Shown: positions 1-7,180, counted from the first letter of the stretch. The stretch: 12,317 bases of DNA from Opitutales bacterium (GCA_017479315.1 JAFVCI010000003.1:1-12317); one strand, 5' to 3'. Numbers and translations: made by a program. The notes: a model not told the origin generated them from the sequence alone.

Positions 1-13
1 CTTTGATTTAAAA

Positions 14-42
14 TCGACAAATTTCTTTCCCTAAAATACAAT
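14..42 (+). promoter_or_regulatory. Promoter of the toxin-antitoxin operon
   Basis: A -35 box TCGACA (14-19) and a -10 box TACAAT (37-42) each match the sigma-70 consensus at five of six positions and are separated by exactly 17 bases. The predicted start of transcription is near base 49, only about 3 bases before the antitoxin ATG at 52. There is no Shine-Dalgarno sequence, so the mRNA would be nearly leaderless. The AT-rich stretch from 1 to 51 holds no other signal I can name. An operator for autoregulation would be expected here, but no clear palindrome is visible. Confidence 0.65.
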
Positions 43-51
43 TAAAATATC

Positions 52-324
52 ATGAAATCCGCAAGGCTTTGTATTTCCGTCAGCCCGGAGTTGTATGATT
101 GGGTGAGAAGTCAGGCGAGAAAACGAAAAACGTCCGTCAGCCGTTACGTACGCGGATGGATGGAAGATACCATGGAAACGACGGACGAGGAGGTCAAACC
201 GTACCCGATTGAGGAAGTCATTGCCGAATCCAAACAGGCGGAAATGGATCTTCGGGAAGGACGATTGCAGGAATTTGACAGTGCGGAAGAGATGTTGGAA
301 TTTTTACACAACGATTCTTTGTGA
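52..324 (+). CDS. Ribbon-helix-helix antitoxin of a YoeB-like TA pair
   Basis: This 90-residue protein is the likely antitoxin of the pair. Residues 4-38 fit a ribbon-helix-helix (Arc/CopG-type) fold: a short strand (ARLCISVS), helix A (PELYDWVRSQARKRK), a TSVS turn and helix B (RYVRGWMEDTM). The acidic C-terminal half, including EFDSAEEMLEFLH at about 73-85, resembles the toxin-wrapping tail of RelB/ParD-type antitoxins. The gene ends in a GTGA overlap with the toxin gene, so translation is probably coupled, as is usual for TA modules. By family knowledge, RHH antitoxins bind their own promoter and repress the operon, so autoregulation is inferred. The ATG at 52 is the only reasonable start and has no Shine-Dalgarno. 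YoeB toxins normally pair with Phd/YefM-type antitoxins, so the RHH partner is a mixed pairing, which is known to occur. Confidence 0.8.
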   Translation: MKSARLCISVSPELYDWVRSQARKRKTSVSRYVRGWMEDTMETTDEEVKPYPIEEVIAESKQAEMDLREGRLQEFDSAEEMLEFLHNDSL

Positions 325-569
325 AACCTCGATTAACAAAGCAATTCAGGAAAGATTACGCCGCCGCAAAACATACGGTTCTGTTCCACAAAATTGATGA
401 ACTTGTTGCATTGGTTTTGCGCAATCCCTTTCAAATCCCGCCGCCGTACGAAAAATTAAAGGGCGAGGTCAACACCTACTCGCGGCGCATCAATCAACAA
501 CACCGTTTGGTGTATCGCGTGAGCGGCGATAAAGCTATATTTTTGCGTTGTTGGAGCCACTATGAGTAG
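321..569 (+). CDS. YoeB/Txe-type mRNA interferase toxin (RelE fold)
   Basis: This 82-residue protein is a small basic toxin of the RelE/YoeB superfamily, whose members cleave mRNA on the ribosome. The C-terminal half closely follows YoeB: YEKLKGEVN (43-51), YSRRINQQHRLVYRV (53-67) and a final CWSHYE. The residues matching the YoeB catalytic set (Glu46, Arg65, His83 in E. coli) are all present as E44, R62 and H80, followed by Y81, so the toxin looks intact. Its length equals the usual 84 residues. The start is GTG at 321, overlapping the antitoxin stop (GTGA, 321-324), which implies translational coupling and lower toxin than antitoxin synthesis. The 96 bases after it up to rseP hold no clear terminator. 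Confidence 0.85.
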   Translation: MKPRLTKQFRKDYAAAKHTVLFHKIDELVALVLRNPFQIPPPYEKLKGEVNTYSRRINQQHRLVYRVSGDKAIFLRCWSHYE

Positions 570-677
570 TGAACGAAACGTACGCGCCACCCTTTCCGCT
601 GCCAAAAGTTGTTTTTTATTTTCACCGATTAACATTGCCTTTTAACACCGAACACTCATCATAAGGTGATCGACTTT

Positions 678-2378
678 ATGGAACTTTTCCGAAATCTTTG
701 GGGCATTTTTTGGATGCTGTTTTTTTTCGGCGGTTCGATTTTTATCCATGAATTCGGGCATTTTTGGATCGCCAAAAAGCGCGGATTGCGTGTGCCGAAA
801 TTTTCTATCGGTTTCGGACCGAGTTTATTCTCGTGGAAGCGCGGCGAAACCACCTACTGTCTGGCGTTGTTCCCGCTCGGAGGGTACGTTGCGTTGCCGC
901 AAATGGGCGAAATTCCGATCCTCGAAGGAAAGGGAAATGACACGTTGCAACCGATTTCTTTTACCAGCAAGTGTCTGGTGGCGGTCATGGGTGCCGTTTT
1001 CAACAATTTATTCGCCTTTGTGCTTGCCTGCCTGCTGTGGGCGGTGGGCTTACAAACGCCGGCGCAGGAACGGACGCGCACGCTCGGTTATGTTTTGCCG
1101 ACTTACAACAACGTCGAAACGCCCGCCGCCAAAGCGGGTTTGAAGCAGGGCGACGAGATCCTGGCGGTCGACGGTACGCCGATCGAAGCGTTTTCGGACA
1201 TCGAAAAACGCATTATTTTGAGCACGGGGCACGATACAAATCAACAGCCGCAGGCGGAAGTCACCTACAAACGCAACGGCAACATTTTCAAGGCAATCCT
1301 CGATTTGATGCGGGTTCAAACCAATCCCGTCACAAAGGACGAAGTGCGTTTCAGCGGCATCGCGGCACCGCAACAGGAACTCGTCATTGAAGCGTTCGAA
1401 GCGGGTTCGTTTGCCGAAAAAAGCGGTCTGCGCAAGGGCGACAAGCTGTTGCAGGTCAATGACGTTCCGCTGTATTCGATCATGGATTTGCGGGAGTATC
1501 TGAATAAAAAGAAGCCGCAGACGGTTACGTTCTTGGTCGAACGCAAGGGCGAAACGATGCGCATTGCGTGCGAAACCAAGACCGAAATTCAAACGCGCGG
1601 CTGGTTGCGTTACGGAAACGAAACGGACTACGTCGACGGCTATGAAGGCGAGGACGGCGTTTATCTGCTCAATACCGTCGGCGATAAATTCTCCGCCGTT
1701 CCAAACGAAGGTCATATTTTAACCTGCAACGGTGCTTCGGTTCAAAACGCGCAACAGCTGTCGGAACTCATCAAAACGGCAACCGCCCGTTCGATCATGC
1801 TGGAAGTCGAAGCGCATGGTCTTCGAAGGATCGTTGTGTTGCCGAACGACGGCGAAACCGTCACGGTGCACCCCGCCGAAACCGTTCAACGGGTCGGGAT
1901 CGCGTTTGCGCAACCGATGCGGACGGTGCACGAAAGCCCCTTCGGGCAATTTAAAAAAGCCGTCGGTTCCACCTTCGAAACGCTCGGATGCCTCGTCAAT
2001 CGCAATTCCGACGTTAAAATGAAACACCTCATGGGCGCGCCGGGTATTATGCGCGTGTTGCACCGCTTTTCGATCGATGATTTTCGACGCCTGCTGTGGT
2101 TTATGGTGATCTTAAACATCAACCTCGCGATTTTAAATTTACTCCCAATCCCCGTACTCGACGGCGGACACATTTTGTTTGCCGTGATTGAAAAGATCCG
2201 CCGCAAACCCCTGCCGCCGAAGTGTATTCTCGGTATCCAAAACATCTTCGTCATGCTGTTTCTGGGGCTGATGGCATACGTGATTTTCTTCGATTTGCGA
2301 CGTTGGCAGGGCGACGTACAATCGGAAGCGGAACAACGGCGGCTGGAGAAATTGCAGGTACCCGTTCACATGAAGTAG
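678..2378 (+). CDS. rseP: RseP-family site-2 zinc metalloprotease (M50), three PDZ modules
   Basis: This is an inner-membrane protease that cuts single-pass membrane proteins within the bilayer, classically anti-sigma factors in envelope stress. With the start at ATG 678 it has 566 residues. The zinc motif HEFGH lies at 24-28 in the first membrane segment (catalytic E25). The third metal ligand is in NLLPIPVLDGGH near 487-498 (LDG motif, D495). A GxxxN-like membrane segment lies near 98-125 and a C-terminal one at about 519-538. Two clear PDZ domains are at about 136-210 (AGLKQGDEILAVDG) and 232-300 (SGLRKGDKLLQVND), and a weaker third lies at about 328-395 (NEGHILTCNG). E. coli RseP has two PDZ domains and about 450 residues. 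The ATG at 678 is preferred over the GTG at 666 because AAGG (663-666) is then correctly spaced. The usual upstream neighbour dxr is absent. Confidence 0.93.
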   Translation: MELFRNLWGIFWMLFFFGGSIFIHEFGHFWIAKKRGLRVPKFSIGFGPSLFSWKRGETTYCLALFPLGGYVALPQMGEIPILEGKGNDTLQPISFTSKCLVAVMGAVFNNLFAFVLACLLWAVGLQTPAQERTRTLGYVLPTYNNVETPAAKAGLKQGDEILAVDGTPIEAFSDIEKRIILSTGHDTNQQPQAEVTYKRNGNIFKAILDLMRVQTNPVTKDEVRFSGIAAPQQELVIEAFEAGSFAEKSGLRKGDKLLQVNDVPLYSIMDLREYLNKKKPQTVTFLVERKGETMRIACETKTEIQTRGWLRYGNETDYVDGYEGEDGVYLLNTVGDKFSAVPNEGHILTCNGASVQNAQQLSELIKTATARSIMLEVEAHGLRRIVVLPNDGETVTVHPAETVQRVGIAFAQPMRTVHESPFGQFKKAVGSTFETLGCLVNRNSDVKMKHLMGAPGIMRVLHRFSIDDFRRLLWFMVILNINLAILNLLPIPVLDGGHILFAVIEKIRRKPLPPKCILGIQNIFVMLFLGLMAYVIFFDLRRWQGDVQSEAEQRRLEKLQVPVHMK

Positions 2379-2430
2379 CACCGAGGTGCACCGTACGGTA
2401 TTCGCGGTGCGTGCCGTGAGAGAACTTCGA

Positions 2431-2461
2431 CGAAAAACGGTTGTCCGTATGTGGTTTTTCG
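2431..2461. repeat. Inverted repeat in the rseP-WPL gene gap
   Basis: The 193 bases between rseP and the next gene hold two inverted repeats. The clearer one is CGAAAAAC (2431-2438) against GTTTTTCG (2454-2461), 8 base pairs around a 15-base loop. A second, GCACCG (2388-2393) against CGGTGC (2405-2410), lies just after the rseP stop. The T5 is inside the 3' arm rather than after it, so this would be a weak intrinsic terminator at best. A protein-binding site is equally possible. Confidence 0.3.
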
Positions 2462-2550
2462 ATTGACACCGTCGATAATCGAAGCGGAACGGCAACAATT
2501 TGAAACATTGCGGAACATAACAAAGCCGTTTTCGGCCGTACTGTTGCGTA

Positions 2551-2559
2551 TGGTATAAT
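2551..2559 (+). promoter_or_regulatory. Extended -10 promoter of the WPL-mlaEFD operon
   Basis: TGGTATAAT (2551-2559) is a perfect -10 hexamer with a TGn extension. The expected -35 position (2531-2536, TTCGGC) matches poorly, which is usual for extended -10 promoters. Transcription would start near 2566, about 6 bases before the ATG at 2572. No Shine-Dalgarno sequence fits in that space. Confidence 0.65.
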
Positions 2560-2571
2560 AGAGCATTAACC

Positions 2572-4194
2572 ATGGAGCGGTTGCGTCGTAAAGCGGTTGC
2601 GTGCGTTTTGATCTTAACCGCATTTTTCGGACAAGAGGCAGCGTTTGCACTCGGTACGACTGAGGCAAAAGTCACTCCCGAGACGGCTTTTGTTGAAAAA
2701 AATGGAACGGCTTCCGAACCGCAACAACGTTCACCGAGGTCGGCAGAACCTTTTCGCATCCTTCATCCGCCGGAAGAAGACGGCGTATTCCACAAAAAAC
2801 GTCGACGTCATGTTCGCAGGCGCGTCCGTTCGTCATCCGCCGCGACGGAAGCTTCTTCTTTTGATCCGAACTTACACATTGTTCCGCGGCAACCGTTGTA
2901 TCCGCTGATCGAAACGCGCACCGAACCGAACAAACGAAAGTTCTTTGTGCGTCCGCTGATTGCGCGTTACGAAAAGCCGAACAGCATCGAAAACAATTTC
3001 CTATATCCGTTCGGACAAGATTTTCAAAAGCCGAACCGACGTTACGGCTATTGTTTCTTCACGCTGTGCCGTTACGACACCAAAATCGAAGACCGAAAAA
3101 CGTACCGCGAAGGCTATTTTTTCCCGTTTTATTTCTACAAATGCGGCTACGGCGAAGATGACTACACCGCCGTCTGGCCACTCGGCGGAACCATTAAAAA
3201 TATGTTCGGAAAACAGCGCATCGACTGGTGCGGTTGGCCGCTGTACGTCAAAACGCACAAAAACAGCGACATCAACCAATGGTTCCCGTTCCCTATCCTG
3301 AACAAACGCAACGGTGCAACACGCGGGTTCGCCTTCTATCCGCTCGGCGGACATTTTTACAACGACAAAAAGGATTTACAATACTTCCTGTGGCCGCTCG
3401 GCTATGATCATCGCTTTTACGATAAACAGCACATAAAAAAAGGCTTTTTACCGTTTTACGCCTACGAAAAAAGCCCGAGGGTCAAAGATTTGAGTATCGT
3501 CTGGCCGTTTTTCGGACGTCGTTGGGAACAAAATCCGAACTACGAAGAACACCGTATTTTATGGCCGCTGTGGGTGCAGGGACGCGGCGAACAACGAATG
3601 GTGAACCGTTGGGCGCCGTTTTACACGCATTCGGAACGTACGAAGGGACATTATCAAAAAACATGGCGTTTATGGCCGCTGTTGAAGGAGCAATCGTGGA
3701 TTGAACGCGACATCGACGTGCAACAACAGCAGGTTTTGTATTTTTTGGTGTGGAACCAGACGCAATATGCGCATCACACGGGGCGTTTTTTGGGGAAAAA
3801 GAGCCACTTTTGGCCTTTTTTCAGCAGTTGGAACAACGGGAACGGACGCAAACAACTGCAAATTCTCAGTCCGCTCAGCGTTTTTTTTCCCGAAAATCCG
3901 CTCGTACGGGATATTTACAACCCGCTGTTTCATTTGTTTCGCTACGAAAAAGACGGCGACGTCGTCCGTTACGGTGTTCTGTTTAACCTTTTTCAGGAAT
4001 ATCGGCGTCTCGACACGCATGAGCTGGATCTGAATTGGTTTCTGTTGTTTCGCTTCACAAAAACGCCGAAGGGCAAAAGTTTTTCCCTGTTGAAAGGATT
4101 GTTCGAATATAAGAAAATAGGGGGGAGAGTGTCCCTACGGTTGTTCTGGCTTCCGTCTCGTTCGCCCAAACAACGCAAGGCTCACGGAAGATGA
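2572..4194 (+). CDS. Exported aromatic-Pro-Leu/Phe (WPL) repeat protein, first gene of the mla operon
   Basis: I do not recognise this 540-residue protein. It opens with a Sec signal peptide: basic RLRRK, a hydrophobic core (about 8-20) and a likely cut after AFA at 24-26. This fixes the ATG at 2572 as the start. A Pro/Glu-rich stretch and a very basic patch (about 75-86) follow. From about 108 to 450 the protein is built of degenerate units of roughly 18-35 residues around aromatic-Pro-Leu/Phe: YPL 110, YPF 145, FPF 184, WPL 202, WPL 222, FPF 238, YPL 256, WPL 274, LPF 293, WPF 311, WPL 331, APF 348, WPL 368, WPF 414, SPL 433. Units are rich in Tyr, Trp, Phe, Arg and Lys with no obvious helix pattern, suggesting beta strands. 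Its last bases overlap mlaE (ATGA), so it is translated with the lipid transporter genes. An outer-membrane or periplasmic role in lipid transport is inference. Confidence 0.85.
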   Translation: MERLRRKAVACVLILTAFFGQEAAFALGTTEAKVTPETAFVEKNGTASEPQQRSPRSAEPFRILHPPEEDGVFHKKRRRHVRRRVRSSSAATEASSFDPNLHIVPRQPLYPLIETRTEPNKRKFFVRPLIARYEKPNSIENNFLYPFGQDFQKPNRRYGYCFFTLCRYDTKIEDRKTYREGYFFPFYFYKCGYGEDDYTAVWPLGGTIKNMFGKQRIDWCGWPLYVKTHKNSDINQWFPFPILNKRNGATRGFAFYPLGGHFYNDKKDLQYFLWPLGYDHRFYDKQHIKKGFLPFYAYEKSPRVKDLSIVWPFFGRRWEQNPNYEEHRILWPLWVQGRGEQRMVNRWAPFYTHSERTKGHYQKTWRLWPLLKEQSWIERDIDVQQQQVLYFLVWNQTQYAHHTGRFLGKKSHFWPFFSSWNNGNGRKQLQILSPLSVFFPENPLVRDIYNPLFHLFRYEKDGDVVRYGVLFNLFQEYRRLDTHELDLNWFLLFRFTKTPKGKSFSLLKGLFEYKKIGGRVSLRLFWLPSRSPKQRKAHGR

Positions 4195-4937
4195 TGAAAA
4201 TCCTCGAAGATTTGCAATACGCATTGGTTTTGCTGTTCAAAACGATCGGCGAACTGCGTTTTTTGCCGCGCCAATGGGGACGGTGCATACAACACGCCTG
4301 CAACATGGGGTATCAAACGTTGCCGATTGTCGGCATTCTGAGCTTGTTCATGGGCGGTATTTTGGCACTGCAAACGGGCTACAGTTTAAACAAAGTACCG
4401 GGTGCACAGAACTTTCTCGGGAGCATCGTCGGATTATCGATGTGCCGCGAACTCGGACCATTGATGACGGCGTTCCTCTTAACGGGGCGCGTCGGCTCGG
4501 CGATCACCGCCGAATTGGCATCCATGTCCGTTTATCAGGAAATTGACGCTCTGAAAACCATGAATTTGTCACCCGTGCGCCTGCTGGTCATGCCGCGCCT
4601 CCTCGGGGGCTTGCTGATGATGCCGTTGTTGACGATTTTTTCCAACATCCTCGGTTGGGTCGGCGGTTGGATCGTGGTGCATTCCGTCGATATTATCAGT
4701 ATTAACGGCAGCATTTACTGGCGCGGTCTGAAAAAATTTGTGGATATCGAAAGCATCAACGACGGTCTGATTAAGGCGGAACTGTTTGCGTTGATTATCA
4801 TTGCCGTCAGCTGTGCCGTCGGCTTGCGCACCCGCGGCGGTCCGCGCGAAATCGGCGCTTCCGTTACAAGCACCATCGTACAAACCATGGTCGCGATTTT
4901 AACATGCGACTTTTTCGTCTCCAAATGGCTGCTGTAG
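4191..4937 (+). CDS. mlaE: MlaE-type permease of an MCE lipid ABC transporter
   Basis: This is the inner-membrane permease of an Mla-type transporter that moves phospholipids between the inner membrane and the periplasmic MCE protein. It has 248 residues, close to the usual 260. An amphipathic N-terminus is followed by about five hydrophobic segments (about 44-66, 86-108, 126-155, 195-212, 225-245). The family hallmark is RELGPLMTAFLLTGRVGSA followed by EIDALKTMN (about 87-123), the region that docks with the ATPase. The start ATG at 4191 overlaps the upstream stop (ATGA). A second ATG at 4194 is an alternative one codon later. The downstream neighbours are the ATPase and the MCE protein. No MlaB, MlaC or MlaA gene is present in the window. 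Confidence 0.93.
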   Translation: MMKILEDLQYALVLLFKTIGELRFLPRQWGRCIQHACNMGYQTLPIVGILSLFMGGILALQTGYSLNKVPGAQNFLGSIVGLSMCRELGPLMTAFLLTGRVGSAITAELASMSVYQEIDALKTMNLSPVRLLVMPRLLGGLLMMPLLTIFSNILGWVGGWIVVHSVDIISINGSIYWRGLKKFVDIESINDGLIKAELFALIIIAVSCAVGLRTRGGPREIGASVTSTIVQTMVAILTCDFFVSKWLL

Positions 4938-4952
4938 GAAAGTTTTTTTGCA

Positions 4953-5729
4953 ATGACGGCTGAAAAACAAACACCGGTCGGGATTGAAGCAAAACACGTT
5001 ACAAAGGTGTTTAACGGGAAAACCGTGCTGAAGGATTTAAACTTTTCCGTACAACCGAAAGAAGTTTTTGTGCTCATGGGACCGAGCGGCACCGGCAAAA
5101 GCGTCCTGTTGCGTTTAATTGCCGGATTGGATGAAGCAACCTCCGGAAACATTTGCATCAACGGTACATCGTTAAAAGAGGTAAAGCGCAAAAATAAGTA
5201 CGTTCTCGGGCTCGTATTCCAAGCCGGCGCGCTGTTTAATTCACTTTCGATCTTCGATAATTTGGCACTTTACTTTCGTGAACACCGCCTTTGTTCCGAA
5301 AAGGAAATTACCAAACGCATCGAACGGGTACTCACATTGCTGAATTTAAAAGGCATCGAACAACAAATGCCTTCATCTTTATCGGGCGGCATGAAAAAGC
5401 GCGTGGCATTGGCGCGCGGACTGCTGATGGAACCCGACGTTCTTCTTTTCGACGAACCGACGTCGGAATTGGATTTGCTGACCGCTTCCTCCATCATCGA
5501 ACTGATCGGGTCCGTCAATCGCCGCCTCGGAATTACGACCGTGATTGCTTCGCACGATATTTTGCTCGCGAAAAGCATCGGTCATCACATCGGTGTCCTG
5601 CAAAACGGAACGCTGGAAGAAATTTATACGCCCGAAACTTTGCTTCATTCCGACAACGCGTTCATTAGAAACTTTCTTAATCCGACGATTGACATCGACC
5701 ACCCGCAATTTCCGTCTTTTTTGCTATGA
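4953..5729 (+). CDS. mlaF: MlaF-type ABC ATPase
   Basis: This is the cytoplasmic ATPase that powers the MlaE permease. It has 258 residues with every ABC motif intact: Walker A GPSGTGKS (43-50), Q-loop Q90 in VFQAGALFNSLSIFDNL, signature LSGGMKKRVALARGL (143-157), Walker B VLLFDE (163-168, catalytic E168) and the switch histidine in ASHD (H201). The segment after the Q-loop (GALFNSLSIFDNL) is typical of Mla/Mkl ATPases. About 25 residues follow the conserved core, comparable to the C-terminal extension that embraces the partner subunit in MlaF. The start ATG at 4953 has a Shine-Dalgarno AGGAAAG (4936-4942) ten bases upstream. It lies 15 bases after mlaE and overlaps mlaD by four bases. Confidence 0.94.
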   Translation: MTAEKQTPVGIEAKHVTKVFNGKTVLKDLNFSVQPKEVFVLMGPSGTGKSVLLRLIAGLDEATSGNICINGTSLKEVKRKNKYVLGLVFQAGALFNSLSIFDNLALYFREHRLCSEKEITKRIERVLTLLNLKGIEQQMPSSLSGGMKKRVALARGLLMEPDVLLFDEPTSELDLLTASSIIELIGSVNRRLGITTVIASHDILLAKSIGHHIGVLQNGTLEEIYTPETLLHSDNAFIRNFLNPTIDIDHPQFPSFLL

Positions 5730-6715
5730 AACACATCTTCGAAACCCTGAAAGTCCTGATTTTCACGCTGTTCGGCATCGCCCTGACGGTTATCGTTTAT
5801 CAGGCACTGAACCGCTTAAACGTCAAAGACGACCGCCAAACGTACCTTGTATATGCGGCATTTGACGATTTAAAACAGTTGCAAATCGGCGATGACGTAC
5901 GGCTGGCGGGCGTTCGCATCGGCAACGTAACCGACGCGTCGTTGCGCGGGAACCTGGCGGTTGCAACACTGAGCATCGATAAGAAATTTTCCGTCCCGTC
6001 GAATTCCGTCGCCACCATCTCCATGGCGGGATTGCTCGGCGCCAACTACATCGCGATTATTCCGGGAAACAGCCGAAATCCGTTGCAACCGAACGAAACG
6101 CTCCAAACCCAAAATCCGCTCGACGTCGGCGCGGTGCTGCAAAAATTCGGTTCCGTCGGCGAACGGCTGGATCGCATTTTGGCAAATTTCGAAGGGAAAG
6201 ATATCGGCGATAATCTTTTCGGCGGCTTGCGGGACGTCGGCGATTTCTTCCGCAACAATCGCGAAAAACTCTCAAAAGTCATCGATAACTGCTCCGAGAT
6301 CACTCAAAACGTCAATACGATTACGCAACATGTTGCCGAGGGTCAGGGCACGTTGGGAAAGCTGATTTACGACGAACACGCCTATAAAAAATTCAATGAA
6401 ATGATCCAATCGCTGTCGGATATTGCGAAAAGCATCGAAAACGGGCAAGGGATCGTCGGGAAATTACTTTACGATCCGAAAACTTCGCAATCGTTCGATA
6501 CGTTGATGGAAAATTCAAACACCATGATGAAGAATTTGAAGGAATTTTCCGCCCGCCTCAACAACGAACACAGCACATTGGGACGGATTATTTCCGACGA
6601 TTCGCTTTATAAAAAAGCCGAAACCGCGCTCGATAAGGTCGACGGCGCCGTCAACAGCGTTTCCAACTCGGGACCCGTCACGGCGGTTGGTGCCGCCGCA
6701 AGCGCGCTGTTCTAA
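5726..6715 (+). CDS. mlaD: MlaD-type MCE protein with GxLGKLxYD repeats
   Basis: This is the membrane-anchored periplasmic lipid-binding subunit. A short cytoplasmic N-terminus is followed by one membrane segment (about 8-26) and one MCE domain (about 39-115; GDDVRLAGVRIGNV at 56-68, SMAGLLGANYIAIIPG at 99-114). At 329 residues it is much longer than E. coli MlaD (about 183). The extra part is a predicted helical region (about 130-310) carrying three repeats: GQGTLGKLIYD (207-216), GQGIVGKLLYD (240-250) and a decayed STLGRIISD (283-291). Similar repeats are known in MCE proteins of other phyla, where the helical tail may form or line a tunnel. The start overlaps the mlaF stop (ATGA), so the two are coupled. 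It is the last gene of the operon, and no strong terminator follows directly. Confidence 0.92.
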   Translation: MKHIFETLKVLIFTLFGIALTVIVYQALNRLNVKDDRQTYLVYAAFDDLKQLQIGDDVRLAGVRIGNVTDASLRGNLAVATLSIDKKFSVPSNSVATISMAGLLGANYIAIIPGNSRNPLQPNETLQTQNPLDVGAVLQKFGSVGERLDRILANFEGKDIGDNLFGGLRDVGDFFRNNREKLSKVIDNCSEITQNVNTITQHVAEGQGTLGKLIYDEHAYKKFNEMIQSLSDIAKSIENGQGIVGKLLYDPKTSQSFDTLMENSNTMMKNLKEFSARLNNEHSTLGRIISDDSLYKKAETALDKVDGAVNSVSNSGPVTAVGAAASALF

Positions 6716-6745
6716 GGGCGAAGAACTTCGGAAGACAGGTGCGTT

Positions 6746-6922
6746 TCATTTGCAGGCAGTTGTTGCGAAAAAATGCTCAAAAAACGATGGGAGAAGGCGA
6801 CTTTTGACCGTCGCCCGTTCAACGGAACAGCGCGTTTCGTAACAAAATAGATCCAAGCGGGCAGGCGTCGGTTCCAACACATCGTCTTCAAATAGAAATT
6901 CATTATCATCAGTTTCATACAT
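6746..6922 (-). CDS. Possible small acidic-start protein, unrecognised
   Basis: This is a minus-strand ORF of 58 codons beginning MYETDDNEFLFEDDVLEPTP, in the gap between mlaD and the tRNA genes. An AGGG eight bases before the ATG could act as a Shine-Dalgarno sequence. The ORF can be extended in frame to an ATG at 6961, but that start lies inside a hairpin and has no ribosome site. The acidic N-terminus and Cys/aromatic-rich C-terminus match nothing I know. It contains a GGCGAC/GTCGCC hairpin (6796-6801 and 6810-6815). It may be a chance ORF or a remnant of a longer gene. Confidence 0.3.
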   Translation of the reverse strand: MYETDDNEFLFEDDVLEPTPARLDLFCYETRCSVERATVKSRLLPSFFEHFFATTACK

Positions 6923-6951
6923 ATCTCCATCCCTGTTTATTCTCTTTAACT

Positions 6952-6981
6952 CGGAGCACATTTATGAACATAAACGCTCCG
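6952..6981. repeat. Long imperfect inverted repeat, operator or hairpin
   Basis: CGGAGC (6952-6957) pairs with GCTCCG (6976-6981), and TTTATG (6961-6966) pairs with CATAAA (6969-6974) around a two-base centre. This gives 12 base pairs with an asymmetric bulge (three bases against one). The inner part, TTTATGAACATAAA, is a 14-base palindrome. No T-run follows on either strand, so a terminator is unlikely. An operator or a translation-controlling hairpin fits better, because it covers possible start codons on both strands. Confidence 0.45.
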
Positions 6982-7068
6982 ATCTTCTCAAATGTTAACT
7001 CTTTTAAAAACATGCATCCGCCTTCCGTCGCCCTACAATACCCGCCGAACAACCCGCATTTCTCTTGA
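6964..7068 (+). CDS. Doubtful 34-codon ORF
   Basis: The ORF begins MNINAPIFSNVNSF and ends in a Pro/Asn-rich tail (YPPNNPHFS). Its only support is a GGAG (6953-6956) seven bases before the ATG and an unusual Pro/Asn composition. Its ribosome site and start lie inside the inverted repeat at 6952-6981. Its stop codon overlaps the -35 box of the tRNA promoter. No family is recognised, and it may well be chance. Confidence 0.2.
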   Translation: MNINAPIFSNVNSFKNMHPPSVALQYPPNNPHFS

Positions 7069-7094
7069 CCTCCCGTCAACACGGGAAATAATAA
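7065..7094 (+). promoter_or_regulatory. Promoter of the tRNA pair
   Basis: A -35 box TTGACC (7065-7070) and a -10 box TAATAA (7089-7094) are 18 bases apart. Transcription would start near 7101, a few bases before the first tRNA. The bases just after the -10 (GCTGTTGCCCG) are GC-rich, as in promoters of stable RNA genes under stringent control, which is an inference here. Confidence 0.55.
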
Positions 7095-7105
7095 AGCTGT
7101 TGCCC

Positions 7106-7180
7106 GCCGGGGTAGCTCAGCGGCAGAGCAGAGGCCTCATAAGCCTTTGGTCGGTGGTTCGATTCCACTCTCCGGCACCA
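7106..7180 (+). tRNA. tRNA with CAT anticodon (elongator Met or Ile2)
   Basis: A full cloverleaf of 75 bases with an encoded CCA end. The acceptor GCCGGGG pairs with CTCCGGC, the D arm is GCTC/GAGC, the anticodon stem is GAGGC/GCCTT around loop CTCATAA (CAT at 7138-7140), and the T arm is GGTGG/CCACT around TTCGATT. Initiator tRNA is unlikely, because the first pair is G-C and the anticodon stem lacks the three consecutive G-C pairs next to the loop. Whether it reads AUG, or AUA after lysidine modification by TilS, cannot be decided by eye. Confidence 0.92.

Noticed and set aside
1050..1715. 221-codon minus-strand ORF inside rseP
   Set aside because: It is Arg/Phe-rich with no recognisable domain, wholly antisense to a well-supported gene, and has no ribosome site. 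It is a codon-bias shadow.
2463..2479. Perfect TTGACA (2463-2468) with GATAAT (2474-2479) upstream of the WPL gene
   Set aside because: The spacer is only 5 bases, far from 17, so the two boxes cannot form one promoter. The extended -10 at 2551-2559 is better.
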